DNA from: Roseburia sp. AM59-24XD
GTDB lineage: Bacteria; Bacillota; Clostridia; Lachnospirales; Lachnospiraceae
Assembly: GCF_003478445.1 (NCBI RefSeq)
Contig: NZ_QUET01000005.1
Span: forward strand, 1-64,000
Direction: 5' to 3'
DNA: 64,000 nucleotides
Every line of letters starts with the position of its first letter. The first letter of the stretch is position 1. The notes under the pieces are model-generated. The model was not told the DNA's origin and did not search any database. It saw only the letters and a list, made by a program, of their open reading frames with translations. A program made the position numbers and the translations under genes. Below are positions 7,435 to 15,692 of this stretch, one piece after another.

Positions 7435-7825
7435 TGTATGGAATAAGGTGAATAAGCGGATGATGCAGAAGCTGAAAACGGATCCGGATGCACCGTATCC
7501 GAAGTTGTATTTGACTTCTACGGATTTATCTGGTGCACCGACACAACTCCCATGCCTATATATTAAGTCGCTTGGAGAACCTACGACTGGCAGAGATTTT
7601 CAGAATACGCAGTGCTACATTACCTCCACGATCGAGTTACATGCGTATTCGGCGGCATCCCCGAATGGCTCACAGACAGAAGCGAGAAAGATCATGGATG
7701 CAGCCGGGGATGTGATGCTTGGTATGGGATATGAGCTGATTGCCGGACCGTACCCGGATAACCGGGAGTATTTCAGGATCATTGCGAGATTCCGGAGGAT
7801 TGTCGGTGATGGCGATGAGTTGTAA
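7427..7825 (+). CDS. Tail terminator-like protein
   Basis: 132 residues from a GTG at 7427, with GGAGGTG seven bases upstream, overlapping the stop of the gp10-like gene. Its position between the gp10-like protein and the tail tube protein is that of tail terminator or minor tail proteins. The mixed alpha/beta sequence (LPCLYIKSLGEPT, EARKIMDAAGDVML, YFRIIARFRRIV) fits lambda gpU/HK97 gp11-type proteins. No specific catalytic motif is expected. Confidence 0.65.
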   Translation: MLSVWNKVNKRMMQKLKTDPDAPYPKLYLTSTDLSGAPTQLPCLYIKSLGEPTTGRDFQNTQCYITSTIELHAYSAASPNGSQTEARKIMDAAGDVMLGMGYELIAGPYPDNREYFRIIARFRRIVGDGDEL

Positions 7826-7842
7826 AAAGAATATGCAATAAG

Positions 7843-7908
7843 AATGCTTTGGCATTTTTATGATAGAAACAGTTAATGAAAGAACTTCGATTTTCGAGGT
7901 TCTTTTTG
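7843..7908 (+). terminator. Two hairpins with T-runs before the tail tube gene
   Basis: A small hairpin (AATGC/GCATT, 7843-7856) with TTTTTA is followed by a stronger one, AGAACTTCGA (7881-7890) with TCGAGGTTCT (7894-7903), and then a T-run. They sit in the 109-bp gap before the tail tube gene. They may isolate its expression or stabilise its mRNA. Confidence 0.6.
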
Positions 7909-7934
7909 TTTTGCAAAAAAAGGAGGATAAGCAG

Positions 7935-8396
7935 ATGGATTTATCTACGATTGGTGTGAAGTTCGGCTGGGCTGTTGAGGAGACTGCCGGAACCAAGCCA
8001 AAGTCATTTACCTGGGTGAAGCGTTGCAGCAAGATTGCCGGTATCAATGTCACCAAAGATAAGATCGATGTGACCTGTTTTGAGGATAAGATCAAACAGT
8101 ACATTGCAGGTGTCGGTGACACCGGTGGAGACTGGAATCTTAACTTCAATGGATCATCAGATTTTGTTACGGCATGGAACGCTCTTTTGGCAGCAGCCGA
8201 AGCAGGAAAAGAAGAGAAGAAGGCGACGTGGGCTGATATCTACATTCCGGGGTTTGGTTCTTATTTTGTAAAATTTGAGCCGGGCGAGATTCCGATGCCG
8301 GATCTGGAGCCGGGCAATAAGCTGGATCTTCAGATTTCCAATATTATCAATGAATATATGGGATTTGGAGAAGCTATTGAGCCGGTGGCAGCGTAA
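7935..8396 (+). CDS. Major tail tube protein
   Basis: 153 residues; the ATG at 7935 follows a strong AGGAGG. The beta-rich sequence (VTKDKIDVTCFEDKIKQYIAGV, GGDWNLNFNGSS, PGNKLDLQISNI) is typical of siphovirus tube proteins. It is flanked by hairpins on both sides, as expected for a highly expressed structural gene, and is followed by the paired tail chaperone genes. Tube proteins stack as hexameric rings around the tape measure. Confidence 0.85.
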   Translation: MDLSTIGVKFGWAVEETAGTKPKSFTWVKRCSKIAGINVTKDKIDVTCFEDKIKQYIAGVGDTGGDWNLNFNGSSDFVTAWNALLAAAEAGKEEKKATWADIYIPGFGSYFVKFEPGEIPMPDLEPGNKLDLQISNIINEYMGFGEAIEPVAA

Positions 8397-8411
8397 AAAC
8401 ACATAATATGG

Positions 8412-8434
8412 GGGCGGGGAACCGCCCTTTTTTT
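8412..8434 (+). terminator. Intrinsic terminator-like hairpin after the tail tube gene
   Basis: GGGCGG (8412-8417), GGAA loop, CCGCCC (8422-8427) and seven T residues. It probably lowers read-through from the abundant tube mRNA into the chaperone genes. Confidence 0.8.
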
Positions 8435-8452
8435 GCAAAGGAGAGATTGACT

Positions 8453-9001
8453 ATGGAGATTACAGTAGGTGGAAAAGTGATTACTTTGGAATATACATTT
8501 GAGGCGGCAGAGCGTCATGAGTGTATTGATGCGGCAATGGATATTTTTGGCGGGACAATGACTGCGAAGATTGACAGTACTCATTCCGAGGAGATGCAGG
8601 TGAGAGATTTTCTGATGAGTCTTTCAGACCTGCCAAGGATGGCAATGGATATGTTTTATGCCGGATTGCTGGAGAATCATGGACCAGATGGTGACGGGAT
8701 GATTCAGAGCCGGGCAGATGCCAGACATTTGTACAAGCAGTTTTGCAAGGAACATCCGGAAGATGAGAGGGCGATGTCTTATTATGCACTTTGTACTGCA
8801 ATCGCTTCTCAGATGGAGGAGGACGGTTTTTTCAAACGAACCGGAATGGAGGACATTCTGGACAATCTGAAGAATGCAGCAACCACCAAGGGAACCAAGA
8901 AGCCGGCGGATCACAAGCGCAAGAAGCCAACCAAGGCTCAGAGAGCGGCGCAGGAAGCAAGGAAGGAACCGGTGAAGGAGAATCTTTCCGGGACCGAATA
9001 A
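8453..9001 (+). CDS. Tail assembly chaperone (gpG-like)
   Basis: 182 residues from the ATG at 8453 (AAAGGAGAG upstream). The N-terminal ~125 residues form the helical chaperone core. The C-terminus is strongly basic (KKPADHKRKKPTKAQRAAQE). A second frame (-1) overlaps the 3' end and continues to 9396, the classic gpG/gpGT arrangement in which a minor fusion product recruits tail tube subunits to the tape measure. The tape measure gene follows as expected. Confidence 0.8.
   Translation: MEITVGGKVITLEYTFEAAERHECIDAAMDIFGGTMTAKIDSTHSEEMQVRDFLMSLSDLPRMAMDMFYAGLLENHGPDGDGMIQSRADARHLYKQFCKEHPEDERAMSYYALCTAIASQMEEDGFFKRTGMEDILDNLKNAATTKGTKKPADHKRKKPTKAQRAAQEARKEPVKENLSGTE
8827..8833 (+). promoter_or_regulatory. 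Candidate -1 ribosomal slippage site (T TTT TTC)
   Basis: In the chaperone frame the codons read GGT TTT TTC, giving the canonical X XXY YYZ heptamer T TTT TTC at 8827-8833. Slippage here joins the first ~127 residues of the chaperone to the downstream -1 frame. It lies 168 bp before the zero-frame stop, farther than in lambda. No other canonical heptamer was seen in the rest of the overlap. Confidence 0.45.
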
Positions 9002-9396
9002 GGACAGAGTTTCTGCCCAATGCCCTTTTATATGGGGTGCCATATGAATTATTCTGGCATTTGAATCCAACGAAGCTTAAGCCGTTCCGAGAAGCGTACC
9101 AGAAAAAACTGGAGGTGGAGGAGCATGGCAGATGGCGTAATGGTCTTTATGTTATGCGTGCCTTAAATGCCTGCTTTGGTGGAGAGTATCCGGAGAAGCC
9201 GCTGAGTTTTGGAACTGCGGAGGAAAGCCGGGAGCGGGCGGAACACGACGGCTACACACAGGAAGAAATTGATAATGCGAGAGAGGCGTTGGTGATGAAT
9301 CTCCAGATTATGGAGGGACGGAATCAGCGGGCAAAGGCAAGAGAAGAGAGACAACGATTGCGGAAGCAGTCGGCACAGGAGAGTGATTCTGAATAA
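8830..9396 (+). CDS. Frameshift extension of the tail chaperone (gpT-like part)
   Basis: This -1 frame has no good ribosome binding site of its own. The conserved part begins near 8981 (FRDRIRTEFLPNALLYGVPY) and contains ELFWHLNPTKLKPFREAY and LYVMRALNACFGG, typical of the downstream part of tail chaperone fusions. The segment between the slip site and this core would be a Gln/Gly/Ser-rich linker. It would be made only as a fusion with the gpG-like protein, in a minority of translations. Confidence 0.75.
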   Translation, partial: FQTNRNGGHSGQSEECSNHQGNQEAGGSQAQEANQGSESGAGSKEGTGEGESFRDRIRTEFLPNALLYGVPYELFWHLNPTKLKPFREAYQKKLEVEEHGRWRNGLYVMRALNACFGGEYPEKPLSFGTAEESRERAEHDGYTQEEIDNAREALVMNLQIMEGRNQRAKAREERQRLRKQSAQESDSE

Positions 9397-9416
9397 GGTC
9401 ACTCTCTTTTATTTTT
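9379..9416 (+). terminator. Hairpin with T-run at the end of the chaperone extension
   Basis: GAGAGTGA (9379-9386) pairs with TCACTCTC (9399-9406), followed by TTTTATTTTT. The stop codon of the extension lies in the loop. The tape measure gene starts 20 bp after the hairpin unit. Confidence 0.65.
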
Positions 9417-9435
9417 GCATTCAGGAGGTGTTTGG

Positions 9436-12400
9436 ATGGCAGCGGTAGATAGTTTGAATATAAAGGTTGAGGCATCCGCAAGAGGAGCAAATCAGCAGCT
9501 TGACAAGCTGGTTCAGAAAATGATGGAATTGCGCCGTACGTTAGGAGGCATCCAAACCAATGAATTGAATGCATTTGCAAAAAGTCTGCATAATTTCAGC
9601 GATGCAGCAAAGGCAATGAGTGGAGTGAAAACCTCTGATTTTACTCGAATGGCAAAGGGGCTGGATCAGTTTGCAAATGTGCAGAAGATGGAAAAGGCGG
9701 CACAGAGTGCAGAGAAGACAGCAGATGCCCTGCAAAAAGCAGTATCAACCTCCAAGAAAGCTTTGGGCGGCGGCTTAAAATTTGATTCGTCCGGAATCCA
9801 GGACATGCAGAAGTCTATCCATTCATTGTCGAAAGAATATGAGGCGGTCGGACAAGGAAAGAACTTTGCCGGTAATCTAACAGAAACACCGGTTATTCCT
9901 GTAAATACGGCAGAAGTAACCAATAGCAGTATTGCCGATGTGCAGGCCAACGTACAGAAGATATATCAGGCGATTCCGGAGGCAGCCCGGTATTCTGTGG
10001 AGGAATCTCAAAAATCCCTTAATGAGGCGATTGTAAAGGCACATGAAGCGGAGAATAGCTTACATGGATTTGACAAGAAAATTGCAGAAGCGAGAGAAAA
10101 TCTGTCCAATGTAGAAAAATCTGGCGGTTATATGGGAACCGATAAGTGGGATGAGGCGTATGTTGCCCTGCAGAAGGTGGAGCGAGAGGCAGAAGAGTAT
10201 AAGGCGGCATTAAATAAAAGTTCTTATGGACTGGCAGAAGATATCAAAGAATCAGACACTCTAAGCGAAAAGATTGATAAACTGCAGGCAAAATTAAAGG
10301 AAATGAAAGATGATGGCATCGGTTTTGGGGATGCAGGATTTGACCAAACCTATGTCCAGTTGCAAAAGGCATCTGATGAGCTGGAAAGATATAAAGCCAA
10401 TTTGACCAAGACGGGGAACTCCCGGGGAGTGCTTGGACTGATTGGAGAAGGTTTTCAAGTGATTTGGGGCAAAGTTAAGGGGACCGGTGGTGCAATCGCC
10501 AACTTTGGAAAAAATTTAAAGGGGCTGGTGCCGGGCTTTAATGCATCGTCTTTATCGGCAGCAGGCTTGATCGGTAAAATTGCGAAGCTATATGTGGTGG
10601 TCCGTTCTTTGCGTGGTGTGGCGGATTATGTGAAAGATGCTGTGACATCTTCCATGGACTATGTTGAGGACTATGATTATTTTGATACTACAATGGGAAA
10701 AATTGCGTCCGAATGGGGGAAAGATTATAAAAAATATGGTTATAACAATGCCAAAGAATACGGCGAATCATTTAAGAAACGATTGACTGACACAATGGGA
10801 AAAATGACGGGATTTCATATGGAGAAAGATGGAACCTTGTCGGATACTAATAGTAAAAATCTTGGATTGGATTCGTCACAAATGATGAACTACGCTGCCA
10901 GTGTTGCACAAGTTACCAACTCTGTGGGAATGAGTGGAGAGGCGTCTACGGCTGCCTCAAAGGCATTATCCATGCTTGCAGGAGATATGTCATCTTTTAA
11001 GAATGTAGACATGGATACAGTAATGAAAAACTTTTCATCAGGTCTGATGGGACAGTCCGAAGCATTGTATAAATACGGAATTGACATAACAAATGCAACA
11101 TTACAGCAATATGCGTACAGTAATGGAATTAAAAAATCGGTATCTAGCATGTCCCAAAATGAGAAGATGCAACTTCGAATGCTGGCAATTCTTGATCAGT
11201 CTAAAGTTGCTTGGGGAAATCTGGCCAAAACAATCAATTCACCATCAAACCAGCTCCGTTTACTGCAGAATAGCTTTAAATCTCTGTCCAGAACGATTGG
11301 AAATATGTTCCTATCTTCAGTTGCGAAAGTATTGCCGTATGTGAATGGTCTTGTGATTGCAATCCGAAAATTGTTTGAGTGGACGGCATCTATGCTTGGG
11401 ATAGATCTGAAAGATGTTATTGGTAATTCAGGTGGCGGATATTCCAATGTATTTGATGGCTTGGAAGATTCGGCAGATGATGCAAAAGATTCTGTTGATG
11501 ATACTTCAGATTCTGTGAAGAAGCTGTCCAAGCAGCTCATGGGATTTGATGAGTTAAATGTGATCACGACCAACTCCAATAAGGACAAGAAAGATGATGA
11601 TAAGAACAGCCAACCGATTGATCTGACCAGTCAGCTTTCTGACGCTTTGGGAGATTATGAAAAGGTATGGAATAAAGCGTATAACGACATGACATCCGAT
11701 GCAGAAAAATTTGCCGGTAAACTGACGAAATTGTTCAAGGATGCATGGAACTCAGGAGACGGTACCGAGATTGGCGAGGCGATTGCCGGCTGGCTTAACA
11801 AGGGAATTGACTGGGTAAATAAAAACGTAGGGAAATTCTCGGATGGTTTAAACAAGATTGCCGGAATACTTGGAACCGCATTAAATGGATTTATTGGTGA
11901 ATATAACTGGGCTGGCTTAGGGCAGGCTATTGGCAATTCCATTAAGGCTTGTTTGGAAGCAGAGGAGCATTTCTTTGACACGGTCAACTGGGTGAACCTT
12001 GGAAAAGGGCTTGCCACCTCATTGAATAATGCCATTAAAACCGGCGTGATCCAGCAGTATTTCAAGACAATGGCTTCGGAACTTAAGGCGGGCATTGAAA
12101 CGGCTTTTGGCTTTGTGACTACATTCGATTTTCAGGGGCTGGGAGATGCAGTCGGACAGGGGATCAATGATTTCTTTGATAAGATGGGACAGGTCAATAA
12201 AGATACCGGTTTGAATGGCTGGCAGGAATTAGGTAAGACGATATCGGATGGAATTAAAGGTATTACAACGTCAATCAGTACAGCGTTGATCACTGTTAAA
12301 TGGGATCAGGTTGGGCAGGCAATAGCAACTGCTATTGGATCTATTGATTTTGCCGGGATCGCTTGGGATTTTGGTGATCTTGCATTAAAAATACTGGGAG

Positions 12401-14010
12401 CGATCGCAGAAGCGATTCAAGGGGCATTTGCACAGTCGCCGGTTGAAACTGCAATCATTACGGCATTAGGATTCATCAAATTGTCTACGCTTACCACGAA
12501 GACCTTTGAAAATGCGGCAACCAAAATCCTTGAAGTAATGGGGACATCCTTGGAAAAAGATGAAACAGCACTTACAGTCCTTGGTGGTAAAATCAAAGGA
12601 GCAATTGGAACAGCGGTTGAGAAAATTGGCGAATTTACCACGGAAAAATTTATACCAATCGCAAAGAATATCCTTAGCAAGATAGGATCTGGAATGACAT
12701 CTGCAGGAGAGGCAATTATAGATCTTGGCGGTAAAATCAAAGGAGCAATTGAACTGAGTATAGGGAAGATCAAGGATTTTGGGGCGAATTATATGAAGCC
12801 TTTGGCTGGAAAGATCATGACCAAAATAGCAACCGCTGTTGGAGCTGAAACAGCTACTGTGGGTGGAATTGCTAATGCGATTGGAACTGGTATCACAACA
12901 GCATTTTCACAGGTGCCGGGACTTATGACAGGCAGTTTGTCCGGACTGGCATCTGCAGGAGCTGCGGCAACAGCGGCTACGATAGCAACAACGCTTGTAG
13001 CAGCAGTGGCAGCCGTTGGAATCGGTGCTCAGATTGGAAAAGCGATTGGTGATGCTCTGGTTTCCGAAGATATGAAACAGTATCAGGTTGATTGGAAGTA
13101 TTCTGATTTTATTCATTTTACCGATGATGATTGGTCCGATTTCTGGCAGGCATTTGCCGACTGGTGGGTAGATGTTGAAGCGTGGTGGGGAGATAAGACT
13201 TTAACACTCAGAACAACGGTGAAGGAAGCAAAAGATGGTGCGATTGCCAGCTTGCAAGAGAAATGGAATAGCATACAGGATAAGACCGCTACGTTGATCG
13301 CCAAAGCAAAAGAAGGGGGAGCAGAGGCAATCAGCAAAATTAAGCAAAGCTGGAATTCTATCAAGAACAGCACGGCAGTTAAAACATTGAAGCAAACTGG
13401 TAAAAGTGCGATTGAAACTATTAAGAAAACATGGAATTCGATTAAAGATGGAACCGCAATTAAAACTTTAAAGCAAAATGGAGAAAATGTGTTGAACCGC
13501 ATAAAAAGTACATGGGACAGCTTCACTTCGAAGACTATTAAGTTGGATATTGTCACTGATCTGGTAAAGGGGGCAATTAAGACGGTGGTAGAGTGGATCA
13601 ACAAGTATATTATTGGCAGCTTAAATAAATTGCAATTTAAGGTGGCAGGCAAACCTATAGGAATTAATATCAAAGAAATTCCAACGCCGCATTTTGCCGA
13701 AGGTGGTTTTCCACAGCAGGGGCAGTATTTCCTGGCACGGGAGAAAGGACCGGAGTTGGTTGGAACAATTGGAGGAAAAACAGCAGTTGCCAATAATACA
13801 CAGATTGTGCAGTCGGTTTCTGATGGTGTATATAATGCATTGAATCCGGTTCTCACGTATTTATGCAATGCAATTATTGCGATGGGAGAGGGTCGGCAAA
13901 ATGGACAGCCATTGTATGTGGAAGGTGTTTCAGAGGGAGATATCGTTCGTGTAACTACAAAGGCAAATAGCGATCATAAGAAACGCTTTGGAACCCCATT
14001 ATATGTGTGA
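9436..14010 (+). CDS. Tail tape measure protein
   Basis: 1524 residues from the ATG at 9436, after AGGAGGTG. It determines tail length and forms the tail lumen core. The N-terminal third is coiled coil (LVQKMMELRRTL, EEYKAALNKSS). Gly/Ala-rich hydrophobic segments occur near residues 1130-1210 (LASAGAAATAATIATTLVAA). Two internal repeats are visible: GGKIKGAI blocks (~1040-1110) and three SWNSIK/TWNSIK/TWDSF-type units with TLKQ (~1290-1370). The C-terminus has AEGGFPQQGQYFLAREKGPE, a motif shared by many Firmicute tape measures. At the usual ~1.5 A per residue the tail would be about 230 nm. Confidence 0.95.
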   Translation: MAAVDSLNIKVEASARGANQQLDKLVQKMMELRRTLGGIQTNELNAFAKSLHNFSDAAKAMSGVKTSDFTRMAKGLDQFANVQKMEKAAQSAEKTADALQKAVSTSKKALGGGLKFDSSGIQDMQKSIHSLSKEYEAVGQGKNFAGNLTETPVIPVNTAEVTNSSIADVQANVQKIYQAIPEAARYSVEESQKSLNEAIVKAHEAENSLHGFDKKIAEARENLSNVEKSGGYMGTDKWDEAYVALQKVEREAEEYKAALNKSSYGLAEDIKESDTLSEKIDKLQAKLKEMKDDGIGFGDAGFDQTYVQLQKASDELERYKANLTKTGNSRGVLGLIGEGFQVIWGKVKGTGGAIANFGKNLKGLVPGFNASSLSAAGLIGKIAKLYVVVRSLRGVADYVKDAVTSSMDYVEDYDYFDTTMGKIASEWGKDYKKYGYNNAKEYGESFKKRLTDTMGKMTGFHMEKDGTLSDTNSKNLGLDSSQMMNYAASVAQVTNSVGMSGEASTAASKALSMLAGDMSSFKNVDMDTVMKNFSSGLMGQSEALYKYGIDITNATLQQYAYSNGIKKSVSSMSQNEKMQLRMLAILDQSKVAWGNLAKTINSPSNQLRLLQNSFKSLSRTIGNMFLSSVAKVLPYVNGLVIAIRKLFEWTASMLGIDLKDVIGNSGGGYSNVFDGLEDSADDAKDSVDDTSDSVKKLSKQLMGFDELNVITTNSNKDKKDDDKNSQPIDLTSQLSDALGDYEKVWNKAYNDMTSDAEKFAGKLTKLFKDAWNSGDGTEIGEAIAGWLNKGIDWVNKNVGKFSDGLNKIAGILGTALNGFIGEYNWAGLGQAIGNSIKACLEAEEHFFDTVNWVNLGKGLATSLNNAIKTGVIQQYFKTMASELKAGIETAFGFVTTFDFQGLGDAVGQGINDFFDKMGQVNKDTGLNGWQELGKTISDGIKGITTSISTALITVKWDQVGQAIATAIGSIDFAGIAWDFGDLALKILGAIAEAIQGAFAQSPVETAIITALGFIKLSTLTTKTFENAATKILEVMGTSLEKDETALTVLGGKIKGAIGTAVEKIGEFTTEKFIPIAKNILSKIGSGMTSAGEAIIDLGGKIKGAIELSIGKIKDFGANYMKPLAGKIMTKIATAVGAETATVGGIANAIGTGITTAFSQVPGLMTGSLSGLASAGAAATAATIATTLVAAVAAVGIGAQIGKAIGDALVSEDMKQYQVDWKYSDFIHFTDDDWSDFWQAFADWWVDVEAWWGDKTLTLRTTVKEAKDGAIASLQEKWNSIQDKTATLIAKAKEGGAEAISKIKQSWNSIKNSTAVKTLKQTGKSAIETIKKTWNSIKDGTAIKTLKQNGENVLNRIKSTWDSFTSKTIKLDIVTDLVKGAIKTVVEWINKYIIGSLNKLQFKVAGKPIGINIKEIPTPHFAEGGFPQQGQYFLAREKGPELVGTIGGKTAVANNTQIVQSVSDGVYNALNPVLTYLCNAIIAMGEGRQNGQPLYVEGVSEGDIVRVTTKANSDHKKRFGTPLYV

Positions 14011-14070
14011 TTGATTTGCCATATTATATCTGATGACATATGGAATATATGATATTTTAGCAAAATTATA

Positions 14071-14100
14071 TTGTAAGTCATTGTCGAAATATGGTATAAT
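14071..14100 (+). promoter_or_regulatory. Sigma-A-type promoter before the zinc-ribbon membrane gene
   Basis: TTGTAA (14071-14076), 18-bp spacer, perfect TATAAT (14095-14100), about 32 bp before the ATG at 14133. The surrounding 120 bp are much more AT-rich than the tape measure gene. It suggests expression independent of the late promoters. Confidence 0.7.
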
Positions 14101-14132
14101 ATGGCAAATTAAATTTATGGGAGGAAAGTATT

Positions 14133-14618
14133 ATGGCACTTATAACTTGTAATGAATGTGGAAAAGAATTTTCAGAGAATGCGGATAAATGTCCAAACTG
14201 TGGAAATCCGAATCCGAATCAAAAGAATGTAACAGTTGTTGTTGAGAAACCAAAGGGGGTATGGTCTACCGGCAGATTGACACTGGGAATTATATCCATA
14301 GTATTATTTCTGCTGATTGCATTGCAGTCGTGCGCAGCCGGAGTGAGTAATGCTCTTCAGGAAAATGGTGCGACAAGTGGATCGTCAGGATTGGTATGTG
14401 CAATTATGTATTTGGTTGGAGGAATTGTTAGTATTGCCAGTCGAAATGCAAAGGGGATTGGGGGATCAGTTGCTTGCGTGATATTATATCTTTTTGGTTT
14501 TTTTGTAGCTATGCCAGGTGCAGACACATATGGTGATTTAAGTGTTTGGGGAGGATTGTGCGTGATTTTGGCTATATTCCATTTGGTATGTGCTGTGAAG
14601 ACTAAGAAGAAAGCATAG
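14133..14618 (+). CDS. Zinc-ribbon membrane protein, prophage cargo
   Basis: 161 residues with a GGGAGG ribosome binding site. Residues 6-24 form a zinc ribbon with two CxxC knuckles (CNEC and CPNC). Four hydrophobic segments follow, about residues 47-66, 85-100, 108-124 and 136-153. Similar proteins are common in Firmicutes with no defined function. The gene stands between the tape measure and distal tail genes with its own promoter, so it is not expected to be a virion protein. A role in lysogen membrane biology or phage exclusion is possible. Confidence 0.75.
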   Translation: MALITCNECGKEFSENADKCPNCGNPNPNQKNVTVVVEKPKGVWSTGRLTLGIISIVLFLLIALQSCAAGVSNALQENGATSGSSGLVCAIMYLVGGIVSIASRNAKGIGGSVACVILYLFGFFVAMPGADTYGDLSVWGGLCVILAIFHLVCAVKTKKKA

Positions 14619-14628
14619 ATTCTTTGAT

Positions 14629-14700
14629 ACAATTCACGCTGCTGCAATGCTAAATAATTGTCAATGAAGTAAAGGGGCGAAAGCCCCTTTGTTGTTATAC
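14629..14700 (+). promoter_or_regulatory. Composite leader, copy 3: ATTCAC motif, AATGCTAA box and hairpin
   Basis: ACAATTCACGCT followed by AATGCTAA (14646-14653) aligns with the copy at 161-190. A hairpin GGGGC-GAAA-GCCCC (14674-14687) with TTTGTTGTT follows. Only one good TTCAC hexamer is retained. It lies directly after the zinc-ribbon gene, and with the next copy at 15582 it brackets the gene at 14850. Confidence 0.45.
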
Positions 14701-14849
14701 AACAAATTCAAATATATATTTTAAATATTAAGAATGAAATTATGGAAAAGGAATATATGTAGTTCTAAGGAAAATTATACCTATAGAGAGAAGAAAAAAA
14801 TGTATAAAATTTAAGGTTAGAGGATATTTGATGAAATGAGGGATGAAAA

Positions 14850-15581
14850 ATGGACGTATTTAATTTATTAGCAGGGATATGTTCTATAGTGGGATTATTT
14901 GTGTCATGTTTTACCGCATCAAAAGTATATAAAATGTCAAATGTGGAGACAGGGGATAATTCAACTATTCAAAATGGTGAAAAGAACATCTATGTTGATG
15001 GCGGAGGAACTTCTTATAGCGCAGGAGATCAGTCAACAATTACTACCTATCATTTCACGGAACAAGTAGAAAAGGAACCTCCTATATTGGAAAAGTCAAC
15101 GTACAATATTATTCCACAGGAATATGATAAATATAAAGAAGGAGTTGATGGAAAGACATGTAATCTACTATTGATTGGAGAGTCGAATAATTTTCGATTT
15201 ATATCAGATTTTTCTGATATCGAATCACATCCGGAGATTAATAGATGGATAGGCTTTGCAATAAAATCTTTACCAATGTATGATTGGCGAAGTTTTGTAA
15301 AAGATGATTATTGTTTAGAATTTAGCTACATAGGTACAGATAATGTGGGTAGTATGTGGATTGAGTTAACTAACAAACAGTTAAATAAAAAAGTATATAA
15401 AAAATGTTTGAATTTATCTACTGATGAAAAGAAATTTTGTTTGAATCTTGGAGAATACAAAAATCGTATTGATGACTGGGAATCAATAGATGAAATTTGT
15501 TTTGTTTTCTTTCCGGAAGAATGTATTAGTTATAAAGGGACTGCTATTATAATGGATTTGGTTATAAAAAAAGATAAATAA
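14850..15581 (+). CDS. Membrane-anchored protein of unknown function, prophage cargo
   Basis: 243 residues. An N-terminal hydrophobic segment (residues ~4-24, LLAGICSIVGLFVSCF) is followed by a Gly/Asn/Thr-rich stretch (GDNSTIQNGEKNIYVDGGG) that looks like a short beta-repeat linker. The remaining ~150 residues form a mixed domain with many aromatic and acidic residues and no recognised motif. The gene is very AT-rich compared with the tail genes. It is bracketed by two copies of the composite leader motif, suggesting insertion as a unit. The upstream 150 bp are AT-rich with no clear promoter. Function unknown. Confidence 0.7.
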   Translation: MDVFNLLAGICSIVGLFVSCFTASKVYKMSNVETGDNSTIQNGEKNIYVDGGGTSYSAGDQSTITTYHFTEQVEKEPPILEKSTYNIIPQEYDKYKEGVDGKTCNLLLIGESNNFRFISDFSDIESHPEINRWIGFAIKSLPMYDWRSFVKDDYCLEFSYIGTDNVGSMWIELTNKQLNKKVYKKCLNLSTDEKKFCLNLGEYKNRIDDWESIDEICFVFFPEECISYKGTAIIMDLVIKKDK

Positions 15582-15620
15582 TTCACACATATCACATTTT
15601 TAACATGTTATATTGTTATC
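15582..15620 (+). promoter_or_regulatory. TTCACA-type late control motif, copy 4
   Basis: TTCACACATATCACA (15582-15596) differs from the copies at 161 and 3191 at three positions. It is followed by ATGTTATATTGTTATC, close to the ATGTTATATTTGATA of the copy at 3191. It precedes the distal tail genes. Confidence 0.5.
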
Positions 15621-15631
15621 AGAGAAATTAA

Positions 15632-15660
15632 GGCACTCGCCGTAAGGCGGGTGTCTTTTT
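15632..15660 (+). terminator. Hairpin plus U-tract in the distal tail gene leader
   Basis: GGCACTCGCC (15632-15641), GTAA loop, GGCGGGTGTC (15646-15655) and TTTTT. It lies 33 bp before the next start codon, the same place as the hairpins following the other motif copies. Confidence 0.7.
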
Positions 15661-15692
15661 GTATGGATATTTTGAAAGGATGGTGATGATTT

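Noticed and set aside
11196..13868. Several long minus-strand frames in the tape measure gene
   Set aside because: They follow from codon bias on the coding strand and have no ribosome binding sites or families.
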